Shown: positions 1 to 13,217 of the stretch, piece by piece | How the letters are laid out: every line of letters starts with the position of its first letter | Position numbering within the stretch: position 1 is the stretch's first letter | Assembly: GCA_030435675.1 (NCBI GenBank) | Contig: CM059624.1 | Span: forward strand, 4,736,769 to 4,800,768 | Length of the DNA stretch: 64,000 bases | Origin: Steinernema hermaphroditum | Taxonomy: Eukaryota; Nematoda; Chromadorea; Rhabditida; Steinernematidae | Direction of reading: 5' to 3' | Program-made: the position numbers and the translations under genes | The notes under the pieces: generated by a model | Told to the model about the DNA's origin: nothing | Databases searched by the model: none | The model's input: only the letters and a program-made list of their open reading frames with translations

Positions 1-862
1 CCTCTTCGTGATCTGCTTCTTCAGTGGAAATCTGAACTTTCCCAGAGTGACAGGCTCTTCGGGTTCGTCCCTGCATTGCAACCTAGAAGAAGGACCTCTT
101 CGTAAGTAGTAGTAGTCGCCCGGAGTCAACAAAAGATGCAGCGGGGCGGAAGTAATTAATCGAATGGAAAACGGGACATAATTCAAATGGAAGGCGCTGT
201 CAGCATTCATAAAATCAAATTAACTTAAAACCGAATTCCTAATGTAGTTGGGGAACTAGTTTACTTCGGAGGATTGACCCATCAGTTCGAGTTCAATCAC
301 GTTAGCGCCGACGAAAACAAATCGGAGGGCTGTGTACGGTCACTATAGGGAGACGATCGCTAGGCTTGAAAGGAAAGGGTCGAGGAAGGGTCATCAAAGA
401 TCAATGGTGAATGCTAGGTCTCTGATCCTGAGCCGTAGGTTATGAATCGGCACGGAATAGCGGGTAAGTGACCCGAGAGAGTAAGGGAAGACGGCAATTC
501 AGCGCTTCTTTCAGTGGCTTTTTATAATTCGGGATAGAATCCTATTTTCATCGTTCCTACTCCAACATCTAGTCGAAATTCATCCAGTTCTTTCCTCTTT
601 TACGATCGCAAACCTATTCCCTTTACGACCGCCCGGAATTCCCCACCTAATCACCCAGAGAGGATGGCTCCGAAACTCACGTCAGATCGTAGATGGAGGA
701 GCGCGTCAGCTGACTCGTGTGGCTGGCGACGACCGACTGGAGCTTGGAGCAGGTGGCCGAGGCGCTCCTGACGTCCTTCTGGTCGAGATGCTTGAGAATG
801 CGAAGGACGACCTCGTTGGGTGCGGAGGCGAAATGCGACGTCGACGGCTCGGGAAGCGACAT
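1..862 (-). CDS. F-box protein, 5' part (continues beyond position 1)
   Basis: The start ATG is at 862. Exon 1 is 681..862 and ends at a gtgagt donor. Exon 2 is 1..70, after a tgcag acceptor, and runs off the window. The phases join exactly (2 nt + 1 nt). Residues 14-50 form an F-box: APNEVVLRILKHL followed by a VRSASATCSKLQSV helix, as in SKP1-binding substrate receptors of SCF ubiquitin ligases. Exon 2 adds a short Lys/Arg-rich stretch (KFRFPLKKQITKR). The 610-nt intron is long for this window. The substrate-binding part lies outside, so the target cannot be named. Confidence 0.72.
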
Positions 863-3800
863 CGCCGGATTTCTGGAACGAAGGGACAGTCAGTGGCGGC
901 GATTGTGACACTCGCGCGGTGACAGGGCGGAGAAAAAACAAACAGGCGATGTGCCAGAAGTGACAGAGGGGCGCGCGACAGCGCGTTTCGATGTATGTGA
1001 CACACGTCATTCACACAAGCGCTGGATCACGTCGCTTCAGGTGTCACTCTCTGGTTGAGGCTACATGGATGGAGGAGAGGTGAAGGCGGTTGAAGGTACA
1101 GGTACAAAAGATCTGGAACGATGGACAGTCAGGGACGGCGATACTCGGCCCAATTCAACCTAATTGAGGAACTACTAAACCCCACAAAATCTTGATATGA
1201 TTTACGATAGATTTTGACCCGCACTTAGCTTTTATTTCTAAGTTTCACGACCTCAAGATACAGCAGATCGGACCTTAAATATATAGCCCTTCCCACCTCC
1301 AAAAAGCAATATGTAATACACCGATTTATTCGATTTTAAAGAAGAAGATCGGTCCAATTGAAGATAATTTAAGAAATATAAAACTTGTCATCGGTGGTGG
1401 GACTACGGCTTCAAATATTCAAATGTTATAAGATGGTTTTTGGCCCACAGGCCCCAAAAGTTATCGTTCTTTCCACCACCAAAAAGCCATGAAAACCCCT
1501 AGAAAGCAACTACGAATGTTTCTCTTCAGATCTGGACTTAACTCTTCCACAAAAACATCTCCTAGAAATCAGCCAGGCCCTCCTAAACAACGCGACCATC
1601 GCGCTCTCCAGCAAAACCCCCAAATAAGTCCTTTCCACAACGCTTCTCTCTGCAAAGCAGGCGATAACGCGTCAGGAACTTTTGGCGATAACGCGTGGCA
1701 CGACGTTTTTCGCACCGAATGAAACTTTGCTCGTCTATTTGTGTGGAGATAAGAGGGGCGCTCCGCGAAAATGCTGCTGTCAATTACAGTGACAGTTACA
1801 GTGCCAACGCAGTAAAACAGAAAGAGTCCGATCAGAGAGAGACTAGAGAAGATCTTTTGACACCACGCCAACCCATGGCGCGTGCTTTCGCACTTGCAAA
1901 CATGGTGGAAAACACGATAAGACCCCATGGGGCGACGGAGGCGGACGTTTGGAGCGTCGCGCTAACAACATCTGGACGACCTAATTGCGCTCGAACAGGC
2001 CTAATTCCACGGGGCTTATCTGATGCAACTTGACTATATACGGAGATAACGAACCAAAATAGCGCGGTCTTCTCGAAAAAGACCGTGTCTAATGCACATT
2101 CCTACAGTAACCAATCGAAGGATTTAGAGCATTTCCCCCAAAAATGACAGTTCCGCAGGCTTAAATCCACGCCACGCTCTCCGGATGACAGCCCATGGCG
2201 CCAACATCGCTCCAAAAATGTCAATCGCTGTTAGTGCATCTAAAGTGCAAATCGCTTTTTGCGCGCTTATCACCTCGTCACGGCGAATTCGGGCCAATTG
2301 AGACCTCGTTTGGCACCCCGCTTTGACGTATTTGACACTTGCCTATCAATCACATCGCTTCTTCGCTGGCGTGGCGAGTAATGAATTAAGAAGTTGTCAT
2401 GCAGTTGACAGAACGTTTTTTGCGCTTTTTGGGGCGAGTAAAAACGGAACCGGGACGTACAAACTCTTTTTACCTCAAAGTGCAAATGCTGATTAGGGAG
2501 TGGGGTCGCGTCTTGTGACCGATTGTGGTTTTGTGACTGGAATGAGGTGAAGACAGAGGAGGTTCCTACAAGAAATAACTTTTTTTTTGCTTTCGGAAAT
2601 TGATCACTTTCAGAAGAGGATCTTTTTCTAAAAACGGAACCATTTTCTACTGACAGCAGAACCTCCCGCTTCAGATCGAGGTGTACCCCGTCATGTGAAA
2701 ATTGGCCAAAAATGGTATTGGTTTATACGCACATCTGACCATGTAAATACCCTTGAAAAGTTATCATCCTTGTGAATATGAAGAACCTCAAAATTGACTG
2801 GGAGGTGGATCGAAGCCGGACCCGGAAAAGGGTAACCAAGATACTTCATCTCGATCTGAGGTGGACACTTCGAAAGGTTCCCTTGCGATTGGTAAAAAGT
2901 GATTTTAATACATCTAGTATGGGTACTGTACGGTTAAGGTTAGCATTTGTTACCAAAAACGCCAAGTCCGAGCCAAGTACGAACCCTAGTACTGTACAAA
3001 AGACAGTCCGAAACTATAGCTACAACTTGAATGCCGATTGAAAATGTAGGAAATGTGAAAAGAAAAACAGCGTTTTCAGACTGTCTCCTTCAGATCTGGT
3101 CAACAGGTCGTACTCAGAGTGGAAGTGAAACGAAGCTAGACAATCAGCATTGTGTTTAACATCCTTGACATACTCGAAGTATCACTCCTGGCTATTCGAT
3201 GGACGATTTATCCCAGATATTCTCCATTTTCAAGCTTAGATTGAGTTCAGGATGGATATCATACGCAAGAATGAACGTCTACTTTTGTTGTTTTTAAGAA
3301 ATTTTGTAAGATATATCATAACAATGCTGTTTTTATTGTATATCCTCTAAATAGGTTCATTTTTAACGCAGAGAGTTAGAATATGGATAAAAAATTAAAG
3401 GACTCCATGAAACATGGATACACAGATGGTCAGGGACAGCCTTCCGTACATAAGCCACTTCGGCATCAAAATCGAAATTCCCCATTTTTTAAGTAAGGAG
3501 AGACCGAAAAGATGCCAATTTATCTGTTGCAACAGACAGTCTGTTTTATCTCTGTCTAGTCAGTCTCGTGACGAGAGAGATCAATTCAGACAGTTGAGAA
3601 TCTGTGCAGTTCCTGGTTCTCTCACCGAAAGGATGGAAATACTTCAGTCATCCCGAGAACATCGAGGCGCTTCCATCTCAACGTCCATAGCCTTAATCCT
3701 TCCTCATCAAAAAAGACGAATTCTTGAGAGTCAATAGGGATCGAGATAGTGGCATACAAAGATCGATCCATAGCTTAATGCAGATCATTCCGAAAACATC

Positions 3801-5860
3801 GAGGCGCTTCCACCTCAACGTCGACAGCCCTAATCCGCCCTCCGTCAAAGACCACATTTGGAATTTATCAATCAAATGCGAGAGTTTCGTGTTGACACAT
3901 CCGACGCCGCTTGTCACATCACTCCGGCGACGTCGCCGCTGACAATCACGACGCTTGCATCATCGGCGCGATAAGCGTGTGCCAGTCTCGGAAAGGAATC
4001 CCCTCTGCACTTTTAATCAAAGCTGTCACTCGACTCTGTTTTGACGGCGACTCAACCACTGTACGACTTGGGCAAAGGTCGGATTTGGGTAATAACTACA
4101 GGGAAGCTGTCAAATCGAAAGTGCAATAGGGGAAAAGAGGTTCGAAACGACGTGTCGCTCCGATTTTTTGGTCGACGAATACCGTCAGATGATGTGGTAA
4201 TGAGTCATAGGGGGGCAGAGGCGGGTCGGAGTCGTAAAAATGAATTAGGGTCAGGTTTGTAAAAAAAATAGGGAATGACTAAGAAGAAGAAGGTTTTCAA
4301 AAAATGATGTGTCCGGATCTATAGCCATGATCTCCTTCTAACGAATTCGCTAAAGTGACCTCCGATCTGATCGCTTCAATGACTTCTGCTCGACATAAAC
4401 AAGATCTGACCTTTCGTCTCTTTTATCTACAAAGAGACTTGTCGTGCAGTTGCTCACCCCAGAGGTTTACACTGTTTAAACATCGATCTGTCAACTGGCT
4501 TCAGTCCTAACGGATCTTCAGAAAAACGGGGGTATTACTATGTTGGTGTCATTTGCTGATCGAACCATTGAGGATCCAAACGGGAGGGTGCCAAACGAGG
4601 TGCTAATTGGCTTCTGTAAGACGAAGTGATAAGCGCGCAGGGGTGTATGGCCACTGGTCACATTCTTGCAGTTTCTGGGACACCTGAAGTATGAGCTATG
4701 GGTTCTTCTATACAAATAGCCTATCCTTTAATACAGAACTTAAACGAGGGTCTCTAGTCCTAAATCTGAGAATCGGAAGGGTGCCAAACGCTCGCTCTAG
4801 GCTCATTTATTCAAAAAATAGCCTAATACCATCTGAACCATAGAATCTTGATGAATCCCTGGACTGCCTCCAGCTGACCACCCTTCTCCTTTCTACGCCC
4901 CACTTCCACGCCACCGCCATGACATCACCGATCCCTTTCGCCCTCCCCGATTCGGAACCAACTAACATTACCGTAATGGACGAGTGAATCGGTGAATCAA
5001 CAGGCAAATATCTCAAGCAGCAGCACCGAAACGGCGACGCGATGTCACTTCAAATCTCTCTCGCGCGCGACCGACAGGCGACGACAAAAGCGGAGACAGG
5101 AGCGGCGACGGCGGCGGCGGAGCGACGCGGCAACTAATGATGACTGACGTAAATTTGTATTTATATGGAATCGTCTCGCGTTTATAGTTTACGACAATTT
5201 CAGATCATTTTTGACATCGCCGCGCGAGCAGAACTTGCGCGATTCGCGCGAAACGCGTGTGAGGAATACTCGAGATGACAGCGAATTTGACAGTCGGAAG
5301 GGATGGGGAGGGACGGCGCCAAGGTGGACGGCGACGGTGGGCGCGCAATGATCAAAAGGGGCTTGTTTGTGGAGACGCCGGGTAAACAGTGTACGACAAG
5401 TTGCTAATTGTTGTCCGTTTGTGGAGATAAGGAAGGTGGTGTGGACAGCGAGAGGTCAGTCTTTACTCACTGGAGCAAAAGGAGGAGGGATCTTGGAGGG
5501 GGTATCCCAGACTGGTGCGAAGAGAGGGGGCTGGCTCAAGTAAAGTAGCAACTTTGAGGAAGCATCACCTCCAGGCGGGAAAGTCACAAATCACGCGCTG
5601 AAGCGTCCACTCAGCCTTGACAAATAATTGCATTTTGCAGAGACGACGCGTTGCTAGGTGACAAAAAGCAAACACGTTTATAATAAATCTCTGAGAAAAG
5701 AGATCGTAACTAGCGTCATAATTCAAAGAATGAGTGGAAATCGGGGCTTTGCTGGAAGAAGCTGATTTTGCTGTTCCCCTCCACGATATCAGTTAAATTG
5801 AATACGGTATTTCAACGACAAAAACAATTAGAAAGAAAAAGAGGCACCGAGGAAAAAGAC
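863..5860. other. Gene-poor non-coding stretch
   Basis: No open frame here has both a convincing start and protein-like composition. GC-rich, CpG-bearing blocks near 3890-4110 and 5030-5350 stand out from AT-rich surroundings and may be regulatory. An imperfect direct repeat lies at about 3653-3711 and 3790-3849. Otherwise I see nothing. Confidence 0.5.
3653..3849. repeat. Imperfect direct repeat, two copies of about 60 bp
   Basis: Copies at about 3653-3711 and 3790-3849 share the core acatcgaggcgcttcca, then ctcaacgtc and a similar tail, with scattered mismatches. They lie about 137 bp apart. The function is unknown. Confidence 0.55.
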
Positions 5861-5932
5861 TAGCAGCGAGTGGTTTCGATCCACCGACCTCTGGGTTATG
5901 GGCCCAGCACGCTTCCACTGCGCCACGCTGCT
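5861..5932 (-). tRNA. Initiator tRNA-Met (CAT), copy 1
   Basis: A 72-nt intronless cloverleaf identical in sequence to the copy at 6043-6114. It shows eukaryotic initiator hallmarks: an A:U first acceptor pair, three consecutive G:C pairs under the anticodon loop (GGGCCCATAACCC), and an A in place of T54 in the T-loop (GGATCGAAACC). A short T-run just after the 3' end can end polymerase III transcription. It is divergently oriented from copy 2. Confidence 0.96.
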
Positions 5933-6042
5933 GTGTCTGCAACCGATCTCCTTCATGTACTTATTCCTCTGTTTCAGACCAGACACTGCCATTCTATCTG
6001 GAAATGTGATGTAAGTGCATATCGGCCGTATAGTGCTTATAC

Positions 6043-6114
6043 AGCAGCGTGGCGCAGTGGAAGCGTGCTGGGCCCATAACCCAGAGGTCGGTGGATCGAA
6101 ACCACTCGCTGCTA
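6043..6114 (+). tRNA. Initiator tRNA-Met (CAT), copy 2
   Basis: 72 nt, anticodon CAT at 6075-6077, discriminator A at 6114, followed by a TTTT terminator. It has the same initiator identity elements as copy 1. The 5' ends of the two genes face each other across 110 bp, so upstream signals for both must sit in that spacer or inside the genes (A and B boxes). Confidence 0.96.
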
Positions 6115-9100
6115 ATCTTTTGCTCCCCTTCGCTCATACTTTATCGAAAATGTTCAAATAAACTATTGCCATTTGTAGACTACCGTATCCCAGGTGCCGA
6201 GAAAAACCCTCATAAATCACAATCACAGGTGCAAACGACACGTAAAAGCGCAACATCCCGCTCGGCGACGTCCCTAATTTGTCCAAAAAGCGTTCGGCAG
6301 GTGGCCGCTGCGCTCGGCGGAGATGCCATCGCAGCGGAAAACAAATCAAAGGAACGCATGTAGCTATAATTGGATAAGACGAGACCGTCCCGGGGAGCGC
6401 ACCTGGCCGCAGTTGCGCAACAACGCCGCGCGAAAACACTCGAGAAGGAGGGCTCAGGTAACAAGATGTCAGAAGAATTTTAAGATAATACCGCGGTGAT
6501 TGACATATATTTCATAGATGACTGCGTTCTCCACTTTCCTGTGTCACTCACGGCACCACTCAGCCGCGCGCAGAGCTGTGAGGACAGGTGAGGAGACGAG
6601 GCGACGTGGGTGGTCCTGTAAGTGGGCGACGAAAGTAGCGGATGGAGCAGCGGTGACGATTGTGACGCGTTCAAGGAGGAAGCGTTTGATGGAGAGCGGT
6701 CCTAAGTGGAGGTGAGAGGGGGGCAGAAGGAGATCTCGAATGGCTGGTTTGGAGACACACGAAAGAAGGCCTTAAAAGAAAGACGAGAGGTTCAGATTCG
6801 AGCGATTGTTCGAGGCACTGTAGCCGTCGAATACGTTAGATCGTTGAACGCGGCGCATTATCACTTGAACGGAAAGACATAGGAGCAAAACAGCCGACGA
6901 TGATTGATCACTGATTTCGAAGACATTCGAAGGTAGCCCGCATCAAATAGTGGTTCACAAGGAAATGTCCATTATCCAGTTTTTATACTACACGATACTG
7001 CGTCATTTGAGAGATTCCAAAGACGACTTCCTTGCGTGTTCATTTGACCCTAAGTTCAATTGAACATGAAGGAAAAGGTGCCCTATTTATTGAGTACGGT
7101 AGTTGCCGAATCGCATACAACCTTCGTCCTACCTACTGTACTAAAGAGATCGTTTTAAGATAAGTACATGATGGGTTAATTTAATGCGATTCGTTGATCG
7201 AAAACTTAAAACAGAGATAAATGTTAATGACATCTACCGTAACCCTTTTAAATCTAGGTGATGGAAGAGGACGGGGGGACGATAATGATAATATCACCTA
7301 CCGTAGCTCTTGTAAATCTAGGAAAAGGATGGGGAGAAGAACGGATAGAGGAAAGAAGAGATATTCCTCTAAAAAGAACAGGGGTGAACGAAAAATATGG
7401 GCAGTTCATTTATTTTGTGCTTGTTATGAACAGCTATCCTATAATGCTCAAGGGCTGCTTGGATGATGTACCAAGTAGGTTATAATGGATAAAAAGCACA
7501 ATGCAAAAATTCTTAAGTTGATATATACCACTGAGAAGCATTTCTTCAGTCTTTCGGATTAATAGGAACTAATCCCTTAAGTTCTAACTCCCACAGCCGC
7601 ATCATCTAAAATACGATCCAATCGAAAATCTGTGTCCAAATGGCCAGTGTAATGTAGCACACAATGACGGATCTTGAAATATCACATCGACAGATGATTG
7701 ATTTGAGAACTTAGAGCACATCAAGTCACCACAAAGCTTCCAAAAATAGCGCCGTAAACCGGACACATACCGTAGCCACGCAATCACGCTCTCTCCCTCA
7801 CCCTAACCTCTGCAAATGGTCGAATTCAATTTCCTCCCCGAGGCGAGGCAAACGGCGCCTCCAAGGCCGCGCACACATTAGTCCGATCGCTTTTTGCAAC
7901 AACCCCAACCGGAAGAGCCGAAAGGTTTAATCAGCGCGCGTCTCGCCGATGATGAAGCCTCTTCCACTCGGTGGCCGGCCACTCGAAGATGGCTCTAAGA
8001 CGGCTCCGCCCCTCGGCCACTCATCGCTTCAGCGACGCGTGTGGCCCTGAACCGACTGGACTAATTTGGCCTAATCGCTTCGTTTACCTGGCGCAGGTGA
8101 TTGAGGCGACTTTTACGACTCCGGAGGACCTTGACGGAGACAATAAGAGTTCGGAGAGGGCGCGTTATCGAAGTTGTCGATCGGCGGCCGACAAAGGGCG
8201 CTAAACAAACCTTCGGCCGGGAGGGCTCGCCAACGATGGAGTTGTAATTTGGTTTTTTATGGGCTGATTGCGTTTTGAGTTCGCCGCCCGCCGCTTCGGA
8301 AGTCGAATGTCAACGGCACCTTCTTGGCGCGGCGTGTGTCAGAGTCAGATCCATCGGAGGACGTCAAATCTCGAATTTCAAGCGAATTCGGATGTCAATC
8401 AACACGGTGCCGTCAACGGCGACGTCGCGACAACGACGACGACGACAGGACATGTCAAAAACAGAAGCTCGGCGCGGAGCCGATCAGAAGCGACGTGAGT
8501 GGGACGGCGAGCACTTTGATGACAATTTTATCCGAAGGACAGGCAAGTGGCAGCAGCAGCCTGGTTCGCGAAGCTCGAAAGGCAGCAGGAAAGGAAAACT
8601 TTTGGTTCATCTCTTCTTGTCCATGCTCATATCAACTATCAGCTACTAACTTCTTCGCCCTTCGCCAGAGCTCTCGGATTCAATCATGATGTAAAATCAT
8701 TAACAACTCGATTCCCGTCTAGTGGCAAGTAGTCACTAAATAAGGATAGTGAATTGTCCTGTCCATACCTGTCCATTGTCTTTTGTGAGGTAACTATCAG
8801 GAACTACCACCGTGGTGGCACAAGCACAAAGCTTTTAGGGATTTTTTTAAACGACCTATTGATTGTCAAAATGAAGAAATAGATGTAATATTGACAGCTC
8901 TCTCAGGAATGAGTTGAGTGGAAGGTCGTTCTTGGCCGCCGATCGCTCTGATTCCCGGCCTGGAAGGAGTTTCATTGTCAGTGCCAAGAAAGTCGTCACC
9001 ACCCGCGCCTCAATCAAGAACTTGAAGCTCGCTGCAACTGAACCGACGATGGGATTCAATCATCCCGTCGCCTTCGGATTTAAGCCGCTTCGAAGCCTAC

Positions 9101-9148
9101 GAAAAAAATAATAGGATGACTGCCTTCTGCTCGTATACTCGGTCTCCA

Positions 9149-9171
9149 ACCGATGTTAGAAGAACATCGGT
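9149..9171. repeat. Short hairpin
   Basis: Nine-base arms ACCGATGTT and AACATCGGT around a 5-base loop. It is too short for a microRNA precursor. The role is unknown. Confidence 0.5.
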
Positions 9172-9503
9172 GAGTTGCTCAACTTTCTGAAGAACGTTCC
9201 GAGACAGTACTCATAACAGTATTCTTCATATTTGTGGATTCCCAATGGCCGATACAATGGGAGATCGTGAAAAACACCGTATACCTTTAGAGGACATGAT
9301 GCGAAAGGGGTTTTTCATCCGTGCCCCCAGCTATGGATGCCATTGATTCAAGAGTAAATGAAAAATGACACAATACTGTTGACTTCAGCTTCCGGCTGAA
9401 GCCAGCGGATCGATTTCTTCTCAATTTTGACTTTAAAGCTGCCTACGATATGGCAAGTCATGTTAAAAATCAACAAATTTGACCATTATTTGTCATTTAG
9501 GCG

Positions 9504-9525
9504 CAAGGTGTTGTGCAACACCTTG
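9504..9525. repeat. Short inverted repeat
   Basis: Arms CAAGGTGTTG and CAACACCTTG are separated by 2 bases. It could be a cruciform or a dimeric protein-binding site. The function is unknown. Confidence 0.5.
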
Positions 9526-12500
9526 TCCATTCCGTCATCTCTACACATGCATATCCGCGCCATTCGGTCTTCCGTTCAGTCCGTTATTACAAGGCGCAAA
9601 GAGGTCCAGTGGCTCCGCTGGGGAAAGTGCTAATTGCGGCCACGGGTCGCTGAGCAAATGTGATCGACGCGTGAGATAGGAGGAGTTGACAAGTTGTGCG
9701 CAGGTCTAAAACAGGCGATGAAAGACAGGTGCGGAAGGGTATTTGCACATAATTTGTTCGAGGGGACATATTTGGACGCGACGAGGAGGTGTAAAGTGTT
9801 CGCACGAGTGACCCCCGAGTTTAGGGCTTAGAGCTTTAATTGGCGGTTTTGGATTACGACGCTCGCGGAATTGTGCAACTGATGAGGGGTGAAGGTAAAC
9901 AAATAGGTTTTATGGGATTTTCAGAGGCTGGGGGATGTGGGCAAGGACACTGTAATCAGAGGGACATCCCAGGGCTCATACAAAGAGGATCGGTTGGCTT
10001 TTTGTCGAGAAGTCAATTTCTCTCTTTGAGGATTACTGGTCCGACTGCTTATAGTCGCAGATTTCCACCGTGTTTCCAACACTCACGCTAGATTTACGCT
10101 CTAGAATGATAAGAGGGGATCAGAGCTTGCCTGTGCTGTGTCGTGGGGATCGACTAAAGTTCATCTCAACAATCACATCATTTATATGCACAATAATAAA
10201 GACATAAAAGGGCGTTTAGTCAGTCTAACCGCCGGAGGGGCACTACTACCCAATAGCCTGTACCGATGAGTCAGAGGAGCACGCTTCCTGCCGTTATCCG
10301 AATCGAAGTGAGTAATCCCTTTGGATAAGTGTGTAGCATATGCCACTTACAGTTTGGTACCCATGTGGCATCTACAACTTAAGTGTCGTTCACTACCATG
10401 AGCGACGCCATCAGCGACCTCATTTACAATTGAATAATCCTAGAAGTGTTTAAATTACGGCAGATCTTGAGTTTTTTTGGCGGCTATGGAATGAAAAAAA
10501 GCGCTTTCATGGTTATCGCTTTGAGAGTTCGCACGTCTTTATGAACGAGCCTTTAGTGTTCGTCCGAGAAAAGGCCTTATAACTCCTCGCCGGTTAGCAT
10601 GCTGGTGACCCTATCTTGGACGGTTCATCATCGTATCTCATGTGACTATGTTTTTGTTTCAGTGATTCCTTGGTTAGATGAGACGGTGGAACGACGGCCC
10701 TCTGGCGTTCCAGGCCTTCTGAGAACTGATCATTGTGCCAAGAGCGACCACAGGGGACACGAAAGACGACTTTCAGTGACTATTAAACACTTCTTGCTAA
10801 GTTACCTTTTCGCGTTTTCTGTCAGCTACTCATTGGCATCGTTACCATGTTTCCAAAGTGTATCAGTGTGCCAAAAACCAAAGTGACTGAATCTATGAAG
10901 CAGCTTGATCCTTTGTTACAACAGAACTGATTCGAGTCGGTATAGCACGGTATAGCAATAGAAAGTCTTTTTGCGTTGATTTTCGATTGCGTTAAATCAC
11001 TTCATGTGACAATACTACGGTATCTCAATAGAAAGCCTTGATCTTGCCTACAGATACCGAGTGTCCTGTCCCATCAAATTAATGACTTTAATGAGCCATA
11101 AGTCTTGATCGTTTTTTCAGCCATCCACTGGCACAACTGGAACCTCTCACGTAAATCACATTAAGCACCGCCGGTGCCTTCCGGCGCAGCTCCTGGGCGA
11201 TTCGGAAGCCCGATGGGACGACTTTCGCATAAAGTCGTAATCTTTTATTGCGCGATCGGCGATCGTCGGCGACTTCTTATGTTTTATATGAAAAGTCAAT
11301 GAGTCGTAAAGATGGCGCGCGATGAGAACGCGTCGTCGTCTTCAAAGAGGAGCGGAAGCGGAGTCGGGAGTGGAGGTTAGGGGAGCTCGGGTGGCGACAT
11401 TGAATGGACTCCTCGAGGCGGTAGCGGAGAAAGGAGTGGGAACGCGCCGCTGACAAGGTGATTGACAGAGACTGTGATTGATGAGCGCGCGAGAGGAGGA
11501 AATACGATCTAAGGCGATTAGGGATGCGCTCATTAAGTGGATGGGCCGTTGAGAACTTCTGTTCGTTCACACGGTTTTTCGAGGGATAAGTGGAGAGACG
11601 TGTCGTGGATGGAAAAAGTCGCTAACGAGCAGAAGTGACATGACGGGAAGAGATGAATCGCTTCTGGATTCGGGGAGAGGTCAGAAGTGGCCAGTGACGA
11701 CCGACGTTCACCGTGGAGATTTGCATCGAAGATGTCTTAAAGGGGGCTACTAAATTCGCAGTATTATTGTTGTTAATCAAACTCAAGGATCAAAAGAAGC
11801 TAGCAGGAAAATGAGCAATAAGGGTTGCCAATGTCTTAATACCGATTATAGACTTATTCTCCACTTTCTTTTCCTTGGCTACTTTGTCTTATTTACCACA
11901 TACCGCGGCGATAACAAAGCCTAAAGAAAAAGGCCATGGAGCTTTTCTACTTAGAATTTTCTACCTAGGGTGTGGATGAATGTCAAGACTCCTGAGGGAA
12001 AAGTTCCGGCGCCTAAAAGTAAAGACCCTTGTTGGAAACCAAGGCGAAGAAGGCGAGGAAATCCTCTCAAATCTGAGTTACATGTTCTACGATCTGGGTC
12101 TCAACTGGCGCCTAAGAGTCCGTTCTCTGTCAGTCTCGGAAGCTGGTGCCAACTTCGAAGACTGTGAGTAATCTCTAGGAACGGAGGAACTTCTCCAAGA
12201 TTTCTACAAATCATCAAACGGCGAAACTCTAAAGAGACATCGCCCTTTTCTGTTGGATGTCTTATTAGCAGTCCACCCTGTCCTGAAGAAGGAGATAATC
12301 ACCCGGAATCCACCGGGTCCAAAGACATCGTTCCGAGAACAACAACAGCACCCGCTCCAGAGCCTGAAAAGCAATACGATAATGTCTCAATACAGAGTGG
12401 TTGTCGATGTAATGAATGAGATTTTTGATAACAATCACACCGGGGAATGCAGAATTAGAGGTTGAAAATGAGAGCGAAAATGAAGAATTTGAGGCGAAGG

Positions 12501-12753
12501 AGCCATTCTACCATTCCAAACAGTTATTGTAGTACTATGTATTGCTTAATTCACATCGTTGTGGAGGTAGACCGATTCGTATCGGTCCCTTCGCTCTCTC
12601 CGAAGCTCTCCGAATGAGTTGAGTGAGCGGTTGTTCTTGGCCATCATTTTTGGTAGACCGCTCCACAAATTCATCTGAATGACTTTTTTGGCAAGTAAGT
12701 TGCAAATGTTATTTCATTGAATGGGTGGTGGGACCGGTCAGATGTGTTCTACA

Positions 12754-13161
12754 TCAAGCAAATCGAAGAATTGTAAAAGGACTCATCCCGTCTTTGGCAA
12801 ATATTGCACTATCCACCACATTATCTTTAAACCACTTGTTTTCATCTACAGGTACTGTTTGCTTCAAGCGAAAACAGTGAGTCATGCCAAGAAAGCGCCG
12901 ATGACGTCGCCCTCGAGCAGTCCACAGCGTTCCGACGATCGATCGATGACGCATTTGCGCGCGTTCTTCCGTTCGTTTCGGCCGTTCTTCGGTGGTCAGC
13001 TGACCACAACTCGTCGTCTTTTCAGTATTTGCTGTTCGATTTGCGAAATATTCCCTCAAGATTCGGTTGTCCGAGAAACTTTCGAGAAACAAACGTTCCC
13101 TTGTCCTCCTATATTCTTGCAAGGTGTCATGCAAGGCCTTTGATTCATGAATTGAAGTCAT
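12754..13161 (-). CDS. Possible small hypothetical protein (135 aa)
   Basis: An open frame from ATG 13161 to a stop at 12754, just beside the mariner element. It is charged and Arg-rich (for example LHDTLQEYRRTRERLF near the N-terminus). I recognise no domain. The opposite strand is open over the same span (12721-13143), so either or both frames may be chance. No splice or promoter signal decides it. Confidence 0.2.
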   Translation of the reverse strand: MTSIHESKALHDTLQEYRRTRERLFLESFSDNRILREYFANRTANTEKTTSCGQLTTEERPKRTEERAQMRHRSIVGTLWTARGRRHRRFLGMTHCFRLKQTVPVDENKWFKDNVVDSAIFAKDGMSPFTILRFA

Positions 13162-13217
13162 ACCCTTATCAATGTGACGATATACTATAACTACGTGATA
13201 CTACTCTCCACACCCTA

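Larger units (their letters stand above)
6115..12753. other. Gene-poor non-coding stretch
   Basis: No gene model can be supported. GC-rich blocks at about 7800-8500 and 11160-11560 contain short open frames without start codons or splice structure. Small hairpins sit at 9149-9171 and 9504-9525. A roughly 40-bp similarity links about 8896-8940 and 12605-12650 (both carry gaatgagttgagtg and gttcttggcc). This may be a long cis-regulatory region, but no target gene is visible. Confidence 0.45.

Noticed and set aside
331..360. Sequence resembling a phage T7 promoter (tcactatagggaga)
   Set aside because: Only the 3' part matches and the critical upstream bases differ. There is no vector sequence around it. 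Treated as chance.
8268..8689. Overlapping open frames in three frames of a GC-rich block
   Set aside because: Open in several frames at once because of base composition. No starts or splice sites fit.
9149..9525. Hairpins as microRNA precursors
   Set aside because: Arms of 9-10 bases are far too short for a precursor stem.
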